From Combretum micranthum (lineage: Eukaryota > Streptophyta > Magnoliopsida > Myrtales > Combretaceae): a stretch of 64,000 nucleotides of DNA. Shown here piece by piece: positions 25,680 through 37,060 of this stretch. Within the stretch, counting starts at the first letter, position 1; every line of letters begins with the position of its first letter. The notes beneath the pieces are model-generated. The model searched no databases. It was given only the letters and a program-made list of their open reading frames with translations, and was not told the DNA's origin. The stretch is from NCBI GenBank assembly GCA_024138025.1, contig JAMXBD010003377.1, forward strand, positions 59,563 to 123,562. The letters are read 5' to 3'. Position numbers and translations under genes: made by a program.

Positions 25680-26770
25680 CTGTAGTAGAGGAAGGAGACG
25701 ACAAGAGCAAAGCGCATCGAATGAACCAAATGTGGGGAGAGAACAACAAGCGACATTGTCGCCAAACCCACCAATGGCCGATGCTCAAGTCTCTTTACAA
25801 GCGAATTTAGGGCAACTGGCACAAGTGCTTGAGGCCATTCGACAAACTATGCCTGCTTCTGCTTCTGTTCCCACTTCTGCTCCAACACCTATTCCACCGC
25901 CCTTTGCGTAACAAGCATCTATAGCTATGCTAATGCCTGAAAATGCGCAATCCTACACCGTTTCCTTACCTCCACCACCACTCCCAAGGGAGTATAAGAG
26001 CTCCTTGCCTGAGTTCATAAGAGGTAATAGATACTATGAGGGAGCCTTTGGAAAACTTGATGAGGCTGATGATTGGTTGGCCCAAATAGAACGGTCGTTT
26101 GATGCCTTCGAAGTGCCCTACCACTTAAGAGTTAATTATGGCACATACTTGCTAAGGCTGAATGCAAGAGTGTGGTGGGAATCTAAGAGAAGAGAACTTG
26201 TACCACCTGTTACATGGGAGATGTTCCGCTATGAATTTCTTGGGCATTACTTTCCTGGAAGTCTCCGGGTACAGTACAGTGCGAACTTTCTGCACATATC
26301 ACAAAGAGGCCACACGGTGGAACAATATGTGACCGGTTCAGTAGGCTGTCCGATGCCCCTGACTCGTACAAATATAGTGAGGAACTGAAGAGACAAGTTT
26401 TTCTAAATGGGTTGGATGAGGATATGAGAGTGAGACTTGAAGAGTTCGACATCAGGACTTTTAGGGAATTGGTGGAGAGAACCCAGATTGTTGAAGGGGC
26501 CAAAAAGAGAAAGACAAATACCACAGATAGAACACCTTTTATGTTTGGGAGAAAATGGGGGGTCAAGTTCAAGGTATCCCTAGAAAAGGTTCAAGCCACT
26601 TTATGGCTTCAAAGGAAGTACAAGTGTGGGAAATGGAGGAAAGAACATCCCTAAAACCCCAAGTTGCTAGAAGTGTAAGTGAGAGCACTATCCTAGGAGA
26701 TGTCCGCAGTTGAGAGACAAGTGCTATTTTTGTAGGGAGGCAAGTCACAAGATCTCTGAGTGCCCTAAGA
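25680..26770 (+). pseudogene. Ty3/gypsy gag (capsid and zinc knuckle), broken
   Basis: The N-terminal region, from about 25680, is basic then proline-rich. A TAA near 25909 interrupts it. The retrotransposon gag core lies at 25927-26388, with WWESKRREL and TWEMFRYEFLGHYFP typical of the family. Near 26333 the frame shifts, and the capsid continues at 26412-26654. A CCHC zinc knuckle, C-x2-C-x4-H-x4-C, is at 26722-26763. Gag would form the particle that packages element RNA. The frameshift and stops make it non-functional. Confidence 0.85.
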
Positions 26771-26927
26771 AGCTACTACTACTTGCTTTTTCTATAAGCA
26801 AGTTGGACACTTTGCCAACGAGTGACCACAGAGGTCGAGTGCCCTAGCCAGGACATTTAGAGGATCATCCTCAAAAAGGCTCAGAAACAAGAATAGTGGA
26901 AACCCTGGTAGTTGTTCTGGGTCAGCT

Positions 26928-27347
26928 ATGCATGGCATGAGGATATATAATCTAGAGGGACAATGGGTTTGTGAGGAAGCTGAGGACGAAGGCTATGAAT
27001 TAGCTATCTTAGAGGAAGATGATGACCAAGATTTTGGACTCGCGATAAGACGCATATTAGTAGATAAGACGACTGCTTACACCTTGTTCGACACTGGAGC
27101 CATGCACTCATTTATCACTACTGGGTTGGCGAAACAAGTTGGATTACCAGTAGCCATTGCCACCTCTAGCTTTCGTATCAAGACTCTAATTGGAAATGTA
27201 GTAACAACTAATAAGGTGTTGAAAGACTGTCCAATAGTGATTCGAGGACATCACACAAGATGTGATTTGATTGTTTTGGAAATGAGTAAGTATGAAGTGA
27301 TTTTGGGTATGAGTTGGTTGATTATTACTAAAGCTATTGTAGATTGA
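26928..27347 (+). pseudogene. Gypsy aspartic protease domain
   Basis: The active-site motif LFDTGA is at 27084-27101, followed by the usual HSFI, and the downstream ILGMSWL matches the ILGMDWL of plant gypsy proteases. It follows gag and precedes RT as expected for Gag-Pol order. The 139-codon frame ends in a stop and the next frame overlaps it by four bases. In the family it cleaves the polyprotein. Confidence 0.85.
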
Positions 27348-28615
27348 AGACAGAAGAAAGTGAGTTTAAGGACTTGGATGGGAAAGATGTCGAATTTAAG
27401 GGAGAGACAGCAATTTCCAGAGGATCTGAGTTGAGTTCGTTTGAACTACTTGTAGATGAGGAGGTTGAGACCAAAAAGGAAAGTTCTTTTGGTGCAATAG
27501 AAAATAAGGAAGAGTTGCCTCGAGTTGAGGATATACTAGTTGTTAATGAGTTTTCGGATGTTTTCCCTCATGAGCTACCAGGATTACCCCTAAAGCAAGA
27601 GATCGACTTTGAGATTAATCTTGCACCAAACACGGAACCGATATCTAAAGTGCCTTACCGCATGGCTCCTGTTGAGTTAAATGAGTTAAAAAAACAATTA
27701 CAGGAACTTTTGGATCAATGATTTGTAAGGCCGAGTGTATCACCATGGGGTGCACCTGTTTTGTTTGTTAAGAAGAAAGATGGATCGATGAGGTTATGTG
27801 TGGATTACTAGGAGCTAAACAAAGTGACAATCAAGAATAGATATCTGCTTCCTAGGATTGATGATCTGTTTGATCAACTACAAGGGGCAAGTGTGTTTTC
27901 AAGGATTGATCTTCGATTAAGACAACATTAGCTAAGGGTTAAGCTGGAAGATATAACTAAAATAGCTTTCTAGACTCGATATAGACATTATGAATTCTTG
28001 GTGATGTCATTTAGGTTAACAAATGCTCTTGTTGCATTCATAGATTTGATGAATCGAGTGTATAAGCCTTTATTAGATAAGTGTATTATAGTTTTTATTG
28101 ATGATATCCTTATCTACTCCAAGACGCGTAAGAAACATGAAAAACACCTGCGCATGGCATTACAAAGCTTAAGAGAACACAGGTTATATGCCAAGCTTTC
28201 CAAGTGTGATTTTTGGTTGGATAGGACTTCATTTTTTGGGCATGTGGTATCAAGAGAGGGTATATCTGTGGTCCCTGAAAAAATAAAAGCCGTAATGGAT
28301 TGGAAACCGCCCAAGACAGTAACAGAAGTAAGAAGCTTTTTGGGTTTGGCTGGGTATTGTAGGAAGTTTGTTAAGGATTTTTCCAAGATAGCTAAACCCT
28401 TGACCCAATTAACCCAAAAGAATGAAGAGTTTATATGGATGGAAAAGAGAGACCAAAGCTTTCAAGAACTTAAGCAAAGACTTGTTTCCGCTCCAATTTT
28501 GGTACTACCAAATCCTGAGAAGCCCTACATAGTTCATAGCGACACGTCGAGAAATGGTCTCGGATGTGTACTCATACAAGAGGGGAAGGTGATTGCCTAC
28601 GATTCGAGACAATGA
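27344..28615 (+). pseudogene. Gypsy reverse transcriptase with start of RNase H, several stops
   Basis: The linker with [13 protein letters not shown] leads into RT. The catalytic motif FIDDIL (in place of Y-x-DD) is at 28094-28111, and the thumb with FFGHVVS and [12 protein letters not shown] follows. RNase H begins with [11 protein letters not shown], near 28530. In-frame stops occur at 27719, 27809, 27929 and 27972 and again after 28612. The TAG at 27929-27931 sits where the family has CAG (HQLRV), a C-to-T change. The product would be inactive. Confidence 0.88.
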
Positions 28616-28900
28616 AGGCCACACGAATAGAATTATCCTACACATGATTTGATACTAGCTGCAGTGGTGTTCGTTTTAAAGATATGGCGACACTACCTTT
28701 ACAGGTAAAGGTGCGAGATCTATACTGATTACAAGAGCCTTAAGTATTTGTTCACACAAAAAGAGTTGAACATGAGACAAAGGAGATGACTTGAGTTAAT
28801 CAAGGATTACAATTTGGGGATTAATTACTGCTCAGGAAGGGTGAATGTGGTTGCTAATGCTTTTAGTTGTAAGAATCACAAAGAAGTAGCAGCTTTGCTC
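28616..28900 (+). pseudogene. RNase H C-terminal part and connection, decayed
   Basis: In the same frame as RT, fragments with HDLILAAVVF and YTDYKSLKYLF, broken by stops, match the C-terminal half of gypsy RNase H. The connection to integrase carries NVVANAFSCK where the family has NVVADALSRK. D-to-N and R-to-C are both single transitions. Confidence 0.75.
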
Positions 28901-30118
28901 ACCAACCAAAACGAATTAGTGAAGGAGTTTGAAAGGTTAAGTATTGAGTTTACAGGAGGAGATACTGAGACGGAAATAGCAAATTTGGTGATGGAACCCA
29001 CTTTAGTGGAAAGAATCAAGGAAGCTCAGCATTACTATGAGATAATACAAAGAATAAAGACAAAAATTCAAGAAGGAAAATATACTGACTTCATAGTAGA
29101 TGATGAAGATGTAATAAGAATGAAGGGACGACTTTGTGTACCAAATGTTGAGGAGATATAAAAAGAGATCATGAGTGAAGCTCACAATTCTGGGTACACG
29201 GTACACCCGGGAGGAACGAAAATGTACCAAGATCTCAAAAGACATTATTGGTGGAACAGAATGAAACGGGACGTAGCCGAATTTGTGTTGAAGTGTCCGA
29301 TTTGCCAGCAAGTGAAAGTAGAGCATCAGAGGCCGGAAGGATTGTTGAAACCTTTTGCAATACCGGAATGGAAGTAGGATCAGATTTCCATGGATTTTGT
29401 GTGTAGATTACCGAAAATGCCAACAAGGAATGATGCTATATGGGTTATAGTAGATCGGTTAATCAAGTCCACTCACTTCGTACCGATAAGTATGACTTAT
29501 TCTATGGATAAATTGGCAAAGTTCTACATCAAGGAGATCGTTCGTCTATATAGAGTACTAGCTGGGATTGTATCGGATAGAGACCCAAGGTTTGTGTCCA
29601 AGTTTTGGGGGAGCATGCAAAAGTGTATGGGAACTATGCTGCACTTTAGTACAACATATCATCCTCAGATTGATGGACAGTCTGAACGAACCATACAAAC
29701 CTTAAAAGATATGCTTTGAGCATGTGTGATGGAGTTTAAAGGAAGTTGGGAAGCACACTTACCTTTAGTGGAGTTTGCTTACGACAACATTTATCACTCG
29801 ACAATTAAAATGCCACCCTATGAAATTTTATATGGACGAAAGTGTAGATCCGTGTTATTTTGGGATGACGTGGAGAAATTGGTTCTTGGACCAAATCTTA
29901 TACAAGATGCCGCTAATAAGGTACGAGTTATTCAACAACGAATGAAGAAGGCTCAAAATCGAGAAAAGAGTTGGGCATATCTGAAAAGGAGGGTTCTTGA
30001 GTTCCAAGTAGGAGATCATGTGTACTTAAAGGTAAATCCTATCAAGAGTATTCATCGAATCTGCTCGCAAGGAAAGATAAGCCATCGGTATATTGGTCCA
30101 TTTGAAATACTAGAGTGA
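28901..30118 (+). pseudogene. Gypsy integrase, stops near 29378 and 29717
   Basis: The N-terminal HHCC zinc finger is intact at about 29180-29330 (H-x...-H, then CPIC). The catalytic DDE core follows: D in MDFVCRLP near 29393, D in SDRDPRF near 29578, and E in SERTIQT near 29683. The C-terminal part ends with IGPFEIL. Single stops at 29378 and 29717 break an otherwise near-intact domain. It would insert cDNA into the genome. Confidence 0.88.
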
Positions 30119-30440
30119 GTTAGGGAGTTGGCGTATCGCCTTACTTTACCACCAAATTTGTCTGGAGTACACAATGTTTTTCACGTCTTTGTTCTTTGAA
30201 AGTATGTAGCCGACCAGGATCAAGTTGTGGAACTGGAACCGGTGTTGTTAAGAGAGAACCTCACTTATGAAGAGCATCCGGTACAGAGTCTAGATCGAAA
30301 AGTTCAAAAGTTGAGGAATAAGAAATCAAGTATGTTAAGGTTCTTTGGAGAAATCATTCTACGAGGTGACGAGGAGGCAACTTGGAGGCCGAAAATGAGA
30401 TGCAACAGAAATACCCAAATTGTTTGTAGAATCTGGTACG
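30119..30440 (+). pseudogene. Chromodomain-like C-terminal tail of gypsy pol
   Basis: VHNVFHV, VVELEPV, ENLTYEEHP and KVQKLRNKK follow integrase and match the tail of Tekay-type pol. EEATWRPKM near 30379 corresponds to the end of the chromodomain region. A stop lies between the integrase end and this tail. The family uses this domain to bind modified histones and target heterochromatin. Confidence 0.7.
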
Positions 30441-30469
30441 TGCTTCAAGTTTTGAGGACAAAACTTTCT

Positions 30470-30479
30470 TTAAGGGGGG
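30470..30479 (+). promoter_or_regulatory. Polypurine tract before the 3' LTR
   Basis: TTTAAGGGGGG lies just ahead of the 3' LTR start at 30485 and after a GAGGACAAAA word usual in plant gypsy elements. It primes plus-strand DNA synthesis. Confidence 0.8.
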
Positions 30480-30484
30480 TTGGT

Positions 30485-32224
30485 TGTAAGCACCTAATTT
30501 TTAGGGTAATATCAAGTTCAAACCCTAAACCGGAAAGTGAACCAGAAACCCTAAGTCAACGAATCCCTAGGAAACCCTAGAAGCTTAGATCCGCAATCCG
30601 TGTTCCTAAACCAAGAAGTCGAAATAAGAGCGAAGAATATAGTTTGGTTCGTAATAATATTAGGATGCTTAAAAAGATAAGATTACCAAATTTTCAACCA
30701 ATTTCGAACCTGATTGGATACAGACTTTGAAAAGCGTGTCCCGGGGCTCGAGATATTAAATATATGATATTAATACTGTTGGACTCATAATTTCATAAGA
30801 TTTCCAAATATATCAGTTATATAATTTTTCGGATTATAAAAGTTACAGTTATAACCTTTTATCGTATTTTTATTACTATCGATACTTTAAATGTCTAATC
30901 TACTTTTTGATTTCTTTCACACCATTCACAAGTACAACTACCCATGACCTATTTCTTACATTGTTACAACCTATTCCTACTATTTAATCATTTTCCTTAC
31001 AATTTATTTTTGTAATACAACTTTTACTACTTAAATTACTTATTTAATTTTAAAACTTACACAACACACTTACCTCTATCTCCCTCTCTTGCAAACTAGC
31101 ACCCCCCTCCCCCTTGTTCCCTCTCATTTGTTGATTTTCCTTCATTTTTTAATCACATAAACCCAAAATTCCTTTTTCTATAAATACTCTTTTATGCCTT
31201 CTCCATTTCACTTTGTTTCTCTCTTCATTTTCTCTTTACAAAATTTTTTCAAAAACTCTTCTCTCCCCTCTCATTGCGGTGACTCTCTCTCTTTCAAACA
31301 CACACACACACATTTGTTTTCTTCAAATTTCTTACTCCACACATCCAATAGGTAATGATCTATACCTTATTACCTTAAAAACATGTAATGGCAAGATCAT
31401 TCATGTGTGATTCCACTTTAAAAATCCCCATGAGCTTTAAGCTAGGGATGTGGAAACACTTGAACATGAGATCCTTGCCATCACAATGTTATAGATCTTG
31501 TTATTTGAGTTATTTTGCTATTACCTTGTTTTACTATCAAGTTATGTTGTTGTTATTAATGATTTGTGCATATATTTATCATCTATCCATATTCACATAA
31601 CCGTCATAGTGTTCATGCATTTATGACTAGTATGGTAAACTAGATCTAATTGTTTTGAGTTCATAAATGCATTAAGCTTTTGTTTTAGGTTCATAAATAA
31701 CTTGTAATAGCATGAAGATAGTAGGAAAAAGATAGAAAGCTCAAGATCTACTTTAGTTTCAACAAAAATGATTTTTGAAAATTCGGATAAAAAAGGAACC
31801 ATATTTAGAAAAGTCATTTTTCAACTTCAAAATGTGTATTTTACATTAAAAATGAAGGGCTTAGGGAATAGATACCATAAATGAGTGATCTTGATAAGAA
31901 AAGCTTAGATCTACTAAGGAATATTTCCAAAACAAGGAAAAGTTTACAAAAGTTTTGTTTCAATCTCAATAGCAAGTTTTAAATTCATAATAAGAGAAGC
32001 TTGAAGTGTAAAAACCCATTTTTCAACTCCAAAACAAGATTTTTATTAAAGAGACGGAAGTCTTAAGGATTAGGTTTGATTAGGAAATGATTCTTGAAAG
32101 ACCACATGAGTTTTACAGAGGAAACAATCTCAAATGAAATTTTTAGAAATTCGGATTTGAAAATGGCCACTATTTAAACACCTGTTTCCAAATGCCAAAA
32201 TGATGATTTTTATGGAAAAATGGA
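30485..32224 (+). repeat. 3' LTR of the gypsy element, truncated
   Basis: It starts TGTAAGCACC and follows the 5' LTR base for base with scattered changes, until AAAAATGGA. There the 5' copy continues GGTCCTAGG, but here a reversed LTR begins (TGTCACACCC). The last 2.1 kb of the LTR is not found in the window. Confidence 0.88.
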
Positions 32225-35200
32225 TGTCACACCCAAAGGGTACCCTAAACGTGGCAGTCCGCCGTACACAATATTAAAGCCTAAGAATGACCACCTCAGT
32301 CACGCGAAGGCTTCCATACTATGTACAAGGCGTCTAACACATAAAGGAGACACATCGGATGAACATTTTACATTTTATGATACAATTGAGTAACAATGTA
32401 AAGGAAATACAAATTTACTATACTTCGATACAAACTATACTTCAAATAATCACTATACTTCAAATACAAATCATTCAACTCCATTCATTCATCAAGACTT
32501 CCCTACATAAACTATTACAAGACAAATCATAAAACTAGCTGATAACTTCAAACATTCGTATTCTTGCCGAAATCCCGGAGTCATTCCCGCTCCAACCAAT
32601 TCGTCCCCACTTTGCATTCTTGAGATAACCTGTTCATTTAAACAACTATTGGGGTATAAGCTACACTAGCTTAGTGAGAATTCCCTTAATTCCGTACCAT
32701 AACAAACAAGTTATAATCATCATATGCTATGCATGAACAAACACGTGAGCAAGCAATTATGCATGGGTATCCGGAACCCACACACAGAACGGATTTACGC
32801 CCTCCGTATCTTGGGTTAGGAATGGTATTGAGTCTACACGACCGCATCTAGTCCCCAAGCCCTCGGCTCTTAGCACTCGACTCGGCTAGGCTCATCCAAG
32901 AATGCATCCACATGCGCCTTAGTACCCTGAATGAGCTCTGGCACCGGGTTCGTTATCCAAACGAGTCATCCACGGACCATACCGATCGACCTGCGTAGGA
33001 GTAGCATGCTACCAAATGCAATATGTCCAATGCGATGCATGACCAATTTAATTTTTGCTTAGGTCAAAATATTTATACATTCTTTAGAGTGACCAATCCA
33101 TATCACACATATAACAGAAATAATATGAACGGTGCAGTTATCCAATCAAATCGTGGTTTCGATATGCTTTAGTATTCTTTGGCATACATTCATCACAGTC
33201 TCATCATATATCCCATCCCCATTCATATCGATTTTTATCTTGTTCCTATAATTCTAATGCAACTAACTACAATCACAATCAAGGTAACAAAACAAGGAGA
33301 AAACTCACTCGGCCATTGGATCACCGGTCTTCTAGTAATAATAATTTGGTAGGGAATCGTCGATCTCGGGATCTCCTAAAAAGGAAGAAATACTCTAATA
33401 AGTATTTCATCACTTAACTAATCCAAACTATCTCATTCAAACTATCAAATTCGTAATTCGCGTCCTAAGCGGGAATTCCAACTTAAAACGGCCATAACTT
33501 GGTCATTTTAACTCGGAATCTCGCAAATTATATATCGATTTCTATCTACTTCGAAAGATCTATCTATTTCTAATATTATTTTCAAGTTTTGAAAACTTTG
33601 AAGCTTCGAAAAGTTCGGATCAGATTAGGGCAGCAACAATTTCAATTCCGAAAAATAGTTTTGTAAATTTTGTAATGTTCCTACTATATAAATTGGCTAT
33701 ACATGCAATATGAATGATTTCCTAACATGAATGACATGAGATGAGCTTAATGTATGCATGGTCTTGATGATTTTTGGTAAAAAAAATTTTAACTCTTTAT
33801 TTTGCAAGACTTCAACTATAAACTACTTTTTGAAAAATCTAGTTTTCTAACTTTGATCATTTCCATTTGTTTTGGATTTATTACTTAAGAAAATATAATT
33901 ATTTTTGTTAAAATTGAGTCTTCATTATATATATTACTTATGACCTTCATTTCTACATAAAAATTTCCATTTTACACTTTGTAAATATGTTTTCCAATAT
34001 GATTTACTCAAAAATCCGAATTTTAGAAAATCCACTTTTTGAATGATTCATTTGGGAAAACTTGTTTAAACATTAAAATTTAAGGCTTTACTATATCAAT
34101 TACCTAAGGACTTCATTTAACACATAAAACTTGCAATTTGAGCTCAAATACTAAGTGATTACTTATGCATCATCTCAAATTACGAATTTGACAATTGATC
34201 ACTAACTCAAAATTTTTCATTTTAATTCCATTACTTGTTTAACACCTTACTCATGCCTAAACTCATTTTAACTTGTAAAAATCATTGCTTAATGATATCT
34301 ATTACCTATATACTTCATTTTTCACATAAAACATGAGTTTTGGAGTTGATACATGGGTTCTAAAAATTGGTCTTGGTTGGGATCCGAATTTACAAAATTC
34401 ATTTTTGGTTATATCTTTTGATAAAATCTATCTAAGCTCATGAAAATCCATTCCTTACATATCCTATCCTAAGAGCCTTTCATTTCTTAAATAAAAACTT
34501 CATTTTTGAGTTGGAAAACATGTTTTTAAAATAGGCCTTGGCCAAAATCCGAAAATAGAATTTTTATTTTGAAAATAACTTTTGAAAATCACATTGATTC
34601 TTGTAAAAAGAAGTCTTGATGATATACATATATTAAGCCTTCATTTTCTTAAGAAAAATTACATTTTGACACTTGGAAAGTGGTTTTTAAATATTGGTCT
34701 TGCCAAAATACGAATTTCACAAATTTTGTTCAAGTTCAAATCTAAGATCTACACATAATATGAACATACACCTAGATGAAACCCATGAAAACAAACTTTA
34801 AACTCATAGATCTAAACTTTGCTCATCAAAATTACTCATTTATGTTATCTATACCCTAAGCCCTTCATTTTAAATGAAAAATACACATTTTGAAGTTGAA
34901 AAACCACTTTTCTAACTATGGTTCCATTTTCATCCGAATTTTCAAAATTGATTTTTGTTGAAAACAAAATAGATCTTGGGTTTCCTACAACTTTCCTACC
35001 ATCATCAAGCTATAGCAAGTTGTTCATGAACATAAACAAAGATCTAATGCATCTATGAACTCAAAACTTTAGATCTAGTTTTCTAAACTAGTTTTACATG
35101 CATGAATCACTAAGATAGACATGTGGATGCTAGATCTATGCATAAATCATAAGGAATAACAAAAATAACAACTTAAATACAAGATCTATGGCATAAACAA

Positions 35201-36682
35201 AAATCAAAGCTATAAAAAGTTAGATCTACAATATATATCAACTTTAAACAAGAAAATAATTGAAATACAAGATAATAAAAGTAGAGAAAGGAGAGTTTCA
35301 TTTTTGGCATCATCATCCTAAGCTTTTAAGCTTATGGAAGGTCATTTGATGCATGAAACCTTCATTACACTTTACCTATATCACCTATGGAGCTTTGAGA
35401 TGAAGATTTGCTTAGAAATCTTCAAGAAATATGTGGAAGCTGGAAGAGATGGGGGCAGCTTGTGTTTTGAAGAACAAGAACAAAAGAAGAAGAAAGAGAG
35501 GAAAAAGAGAGAGAAAAGCTAAAGAATGAAAGAGGGAAAGTGAGTAAATGAAGGAGAGAGAGAAAATGAGTGTTTTAATGAATAAAGAGAGAAAAAAAAT
35601 AAAACAAGGCAGCCAAAAGAGCTGCACGTGAATATGGGGAGGAGAGAGAGTGAATTTGTTGAATTTGACTTGAAATTGAATTGTAATAATGTGTAATGTA
35701 ACTTTTTGAAGAAGGATTGAAATATAATTAATTTTAGTCAAAATAGAGTAAAAAGGACAATGGCAGCCATAAAGAGGGTCAAAAATCTGCCATCAATTGT
35801 GGGATAATGTGTAGAAAGATTGAAGTGAAAAGAAGTGATATGTGTAAGGTGTACTTGAAGGTATGGGTTGTAAAAGTACTTTATTAATAAAATAAAATAA
35901 AATTGAAAATTTATTCCAAATATTTGTAGCAGATTTTTCATAATTAAAATTAAATAATTATTTGAATTATTTTAGTATTTAACAAATATGTTACCGGTAT
36001 GATCAAAATACGCGAATATGGGCTATAAATAATATTTTTATAACCCGAAAAATTCTAAAAAATTATTTTATGAAAATAAAATATTTTAAATATTTTTCAA
36101 TTATTAAATTAATTTATTTTATTTTTAGTATCGGGTCTTAAACAGAATCTGATCCCGTAAAGACCCGAAACGAACTAAATTTTAGAAAAACAAAATTTTC
36201 TATAACATATAAAATATTTATCTAAAAATATAAGGCTTTATAAGAATAATAAAATTTTGTAATGAAATAAAAATGAATAGTGCAAAAGACTAATCAATTA
36301 CCGGTAATAATGGAAATACGATAAAAAGGTTATAACTGTAACTTTTATAACCCGAAAAATTATATAACTGATATATTTAGAAATCTTATGAAATTACGAG
36401 TCTAACGGTACTATTGGTATATTTTTGATATCTCGAGCCCCGGGACACGCTTTTCGAAGTCTGTATCCGAACGGGTTCGAAATAGGTCAAAAATTTACCA
36501 ATCTGATATTTTTAAACAAACTTATATTACTATGAGCTATTCTACATATTTAAACTACATCTCGGCCTCTAGGGTTAGGGCGCTAGATTGCCGGACTTAC
36601 ACTATTGTATTCCGGTTAGGGTTTCCGGTGATTTTCGGTTTAGACCTTTGCCAATTTGGAAACTGATATTTATGTTTATACA
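32225..36682 (-). repeat. Reversed gypsy LTR of a related subfamily (about 4.46 kb)
   Basis: It starts TGTCACACCCAAAGGGTACC and ends TTATACA on the plus strand. Its sequence is the reverse complement of the neighbouring LTR family: 36340-36660 matches the first 300 bases of the LTR at 19145, and 34860-34970 matches 31767-31850 in reverse. It is longer because its tandem block (about 33940-34970) has about six units. No primer site or polypurine tract lies at either edge and the flanking pentamers (ATGGA, ACATA) do not match, so it is a solo LTR whose surroundings were rearranged. Confidence 0.75.
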
Positions 36683-37060
36683 ACATATTTAATTTGAGAA
36701 ATTTATTTTAAATTTTATTTTTGTAAGTATTTAATATCTCTTAATGTTTTCGGAATTCTTGAATTGAGTTATATTTTCGAAAGTCAATCGTTATTTGCTT
36801 TTTAATAATTTGTTTTTGGGCTTTAATTACCATTTTATAAGTCAGAGTTACGTATGGAATTTTCGTACGTAGTGGTTTTGAATTTGAAGACCACTGTGTT
36901 CTTATTTTATTTTTAAAGATTTTCATTTTCTCAAGATTAAGAAGTTTCTAATTCGTTCGTGTTTTTGGACTAGTTGAAATTCGGTTTTAATTTGGAGTGA
37001 TTTTTAGGGTTTATTTTCGAAGTTCATCTTGAAATTATTTATGAAATTTTCCGAGGCTTA
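36683..37060. other. AT-rich junction sequence, unassigned
   Basis: It lies between two minus-oriented LTRs. It looks like LTR sequence in composition but I could not align it confidently to either neighbour. Confidence 0.4.

Larger units (their letters stand above)
19145..32224 (+). mobile_element. Ty3/gypsy chromovirus-like (Tekay-type) retrotransposon, decayed
   Basis: In order: 5' LTR 19145-22995; primer binding site 23004-23015; an extra ORF (23217-25297) opened by a solo LTR; gag about 25680-26770; protease, RT, RNase H and integrase in the order of Ty3/gypsy elements; a chromodomain-like tail; polypurine tract at 30470-30479; 3' LTR from 30485, broken at 32224. The domain order and the tail after integrase point to the Tekay side of the chromoviruses. 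Many in-frame stops and a frameshift show it cannot move by itself. The flanking target duplication cannot be tested because the 3' edge is lost. Confidence 0.88.

Noticed and set aside
35412..35741. 109-codon minus-strand frame rich in Leu, Phe and Ser
   Set aside because: It is the reverse of a purine-rich tract in an LTR; the composition is low-complexity and not a protein signature.
32220..36687. Reading the reversed LTR as a simple insertion with target duplication
   Set aside because: Flanking pentamers ATGGA and ACATA do not match and the interrupted LTR does not resume.
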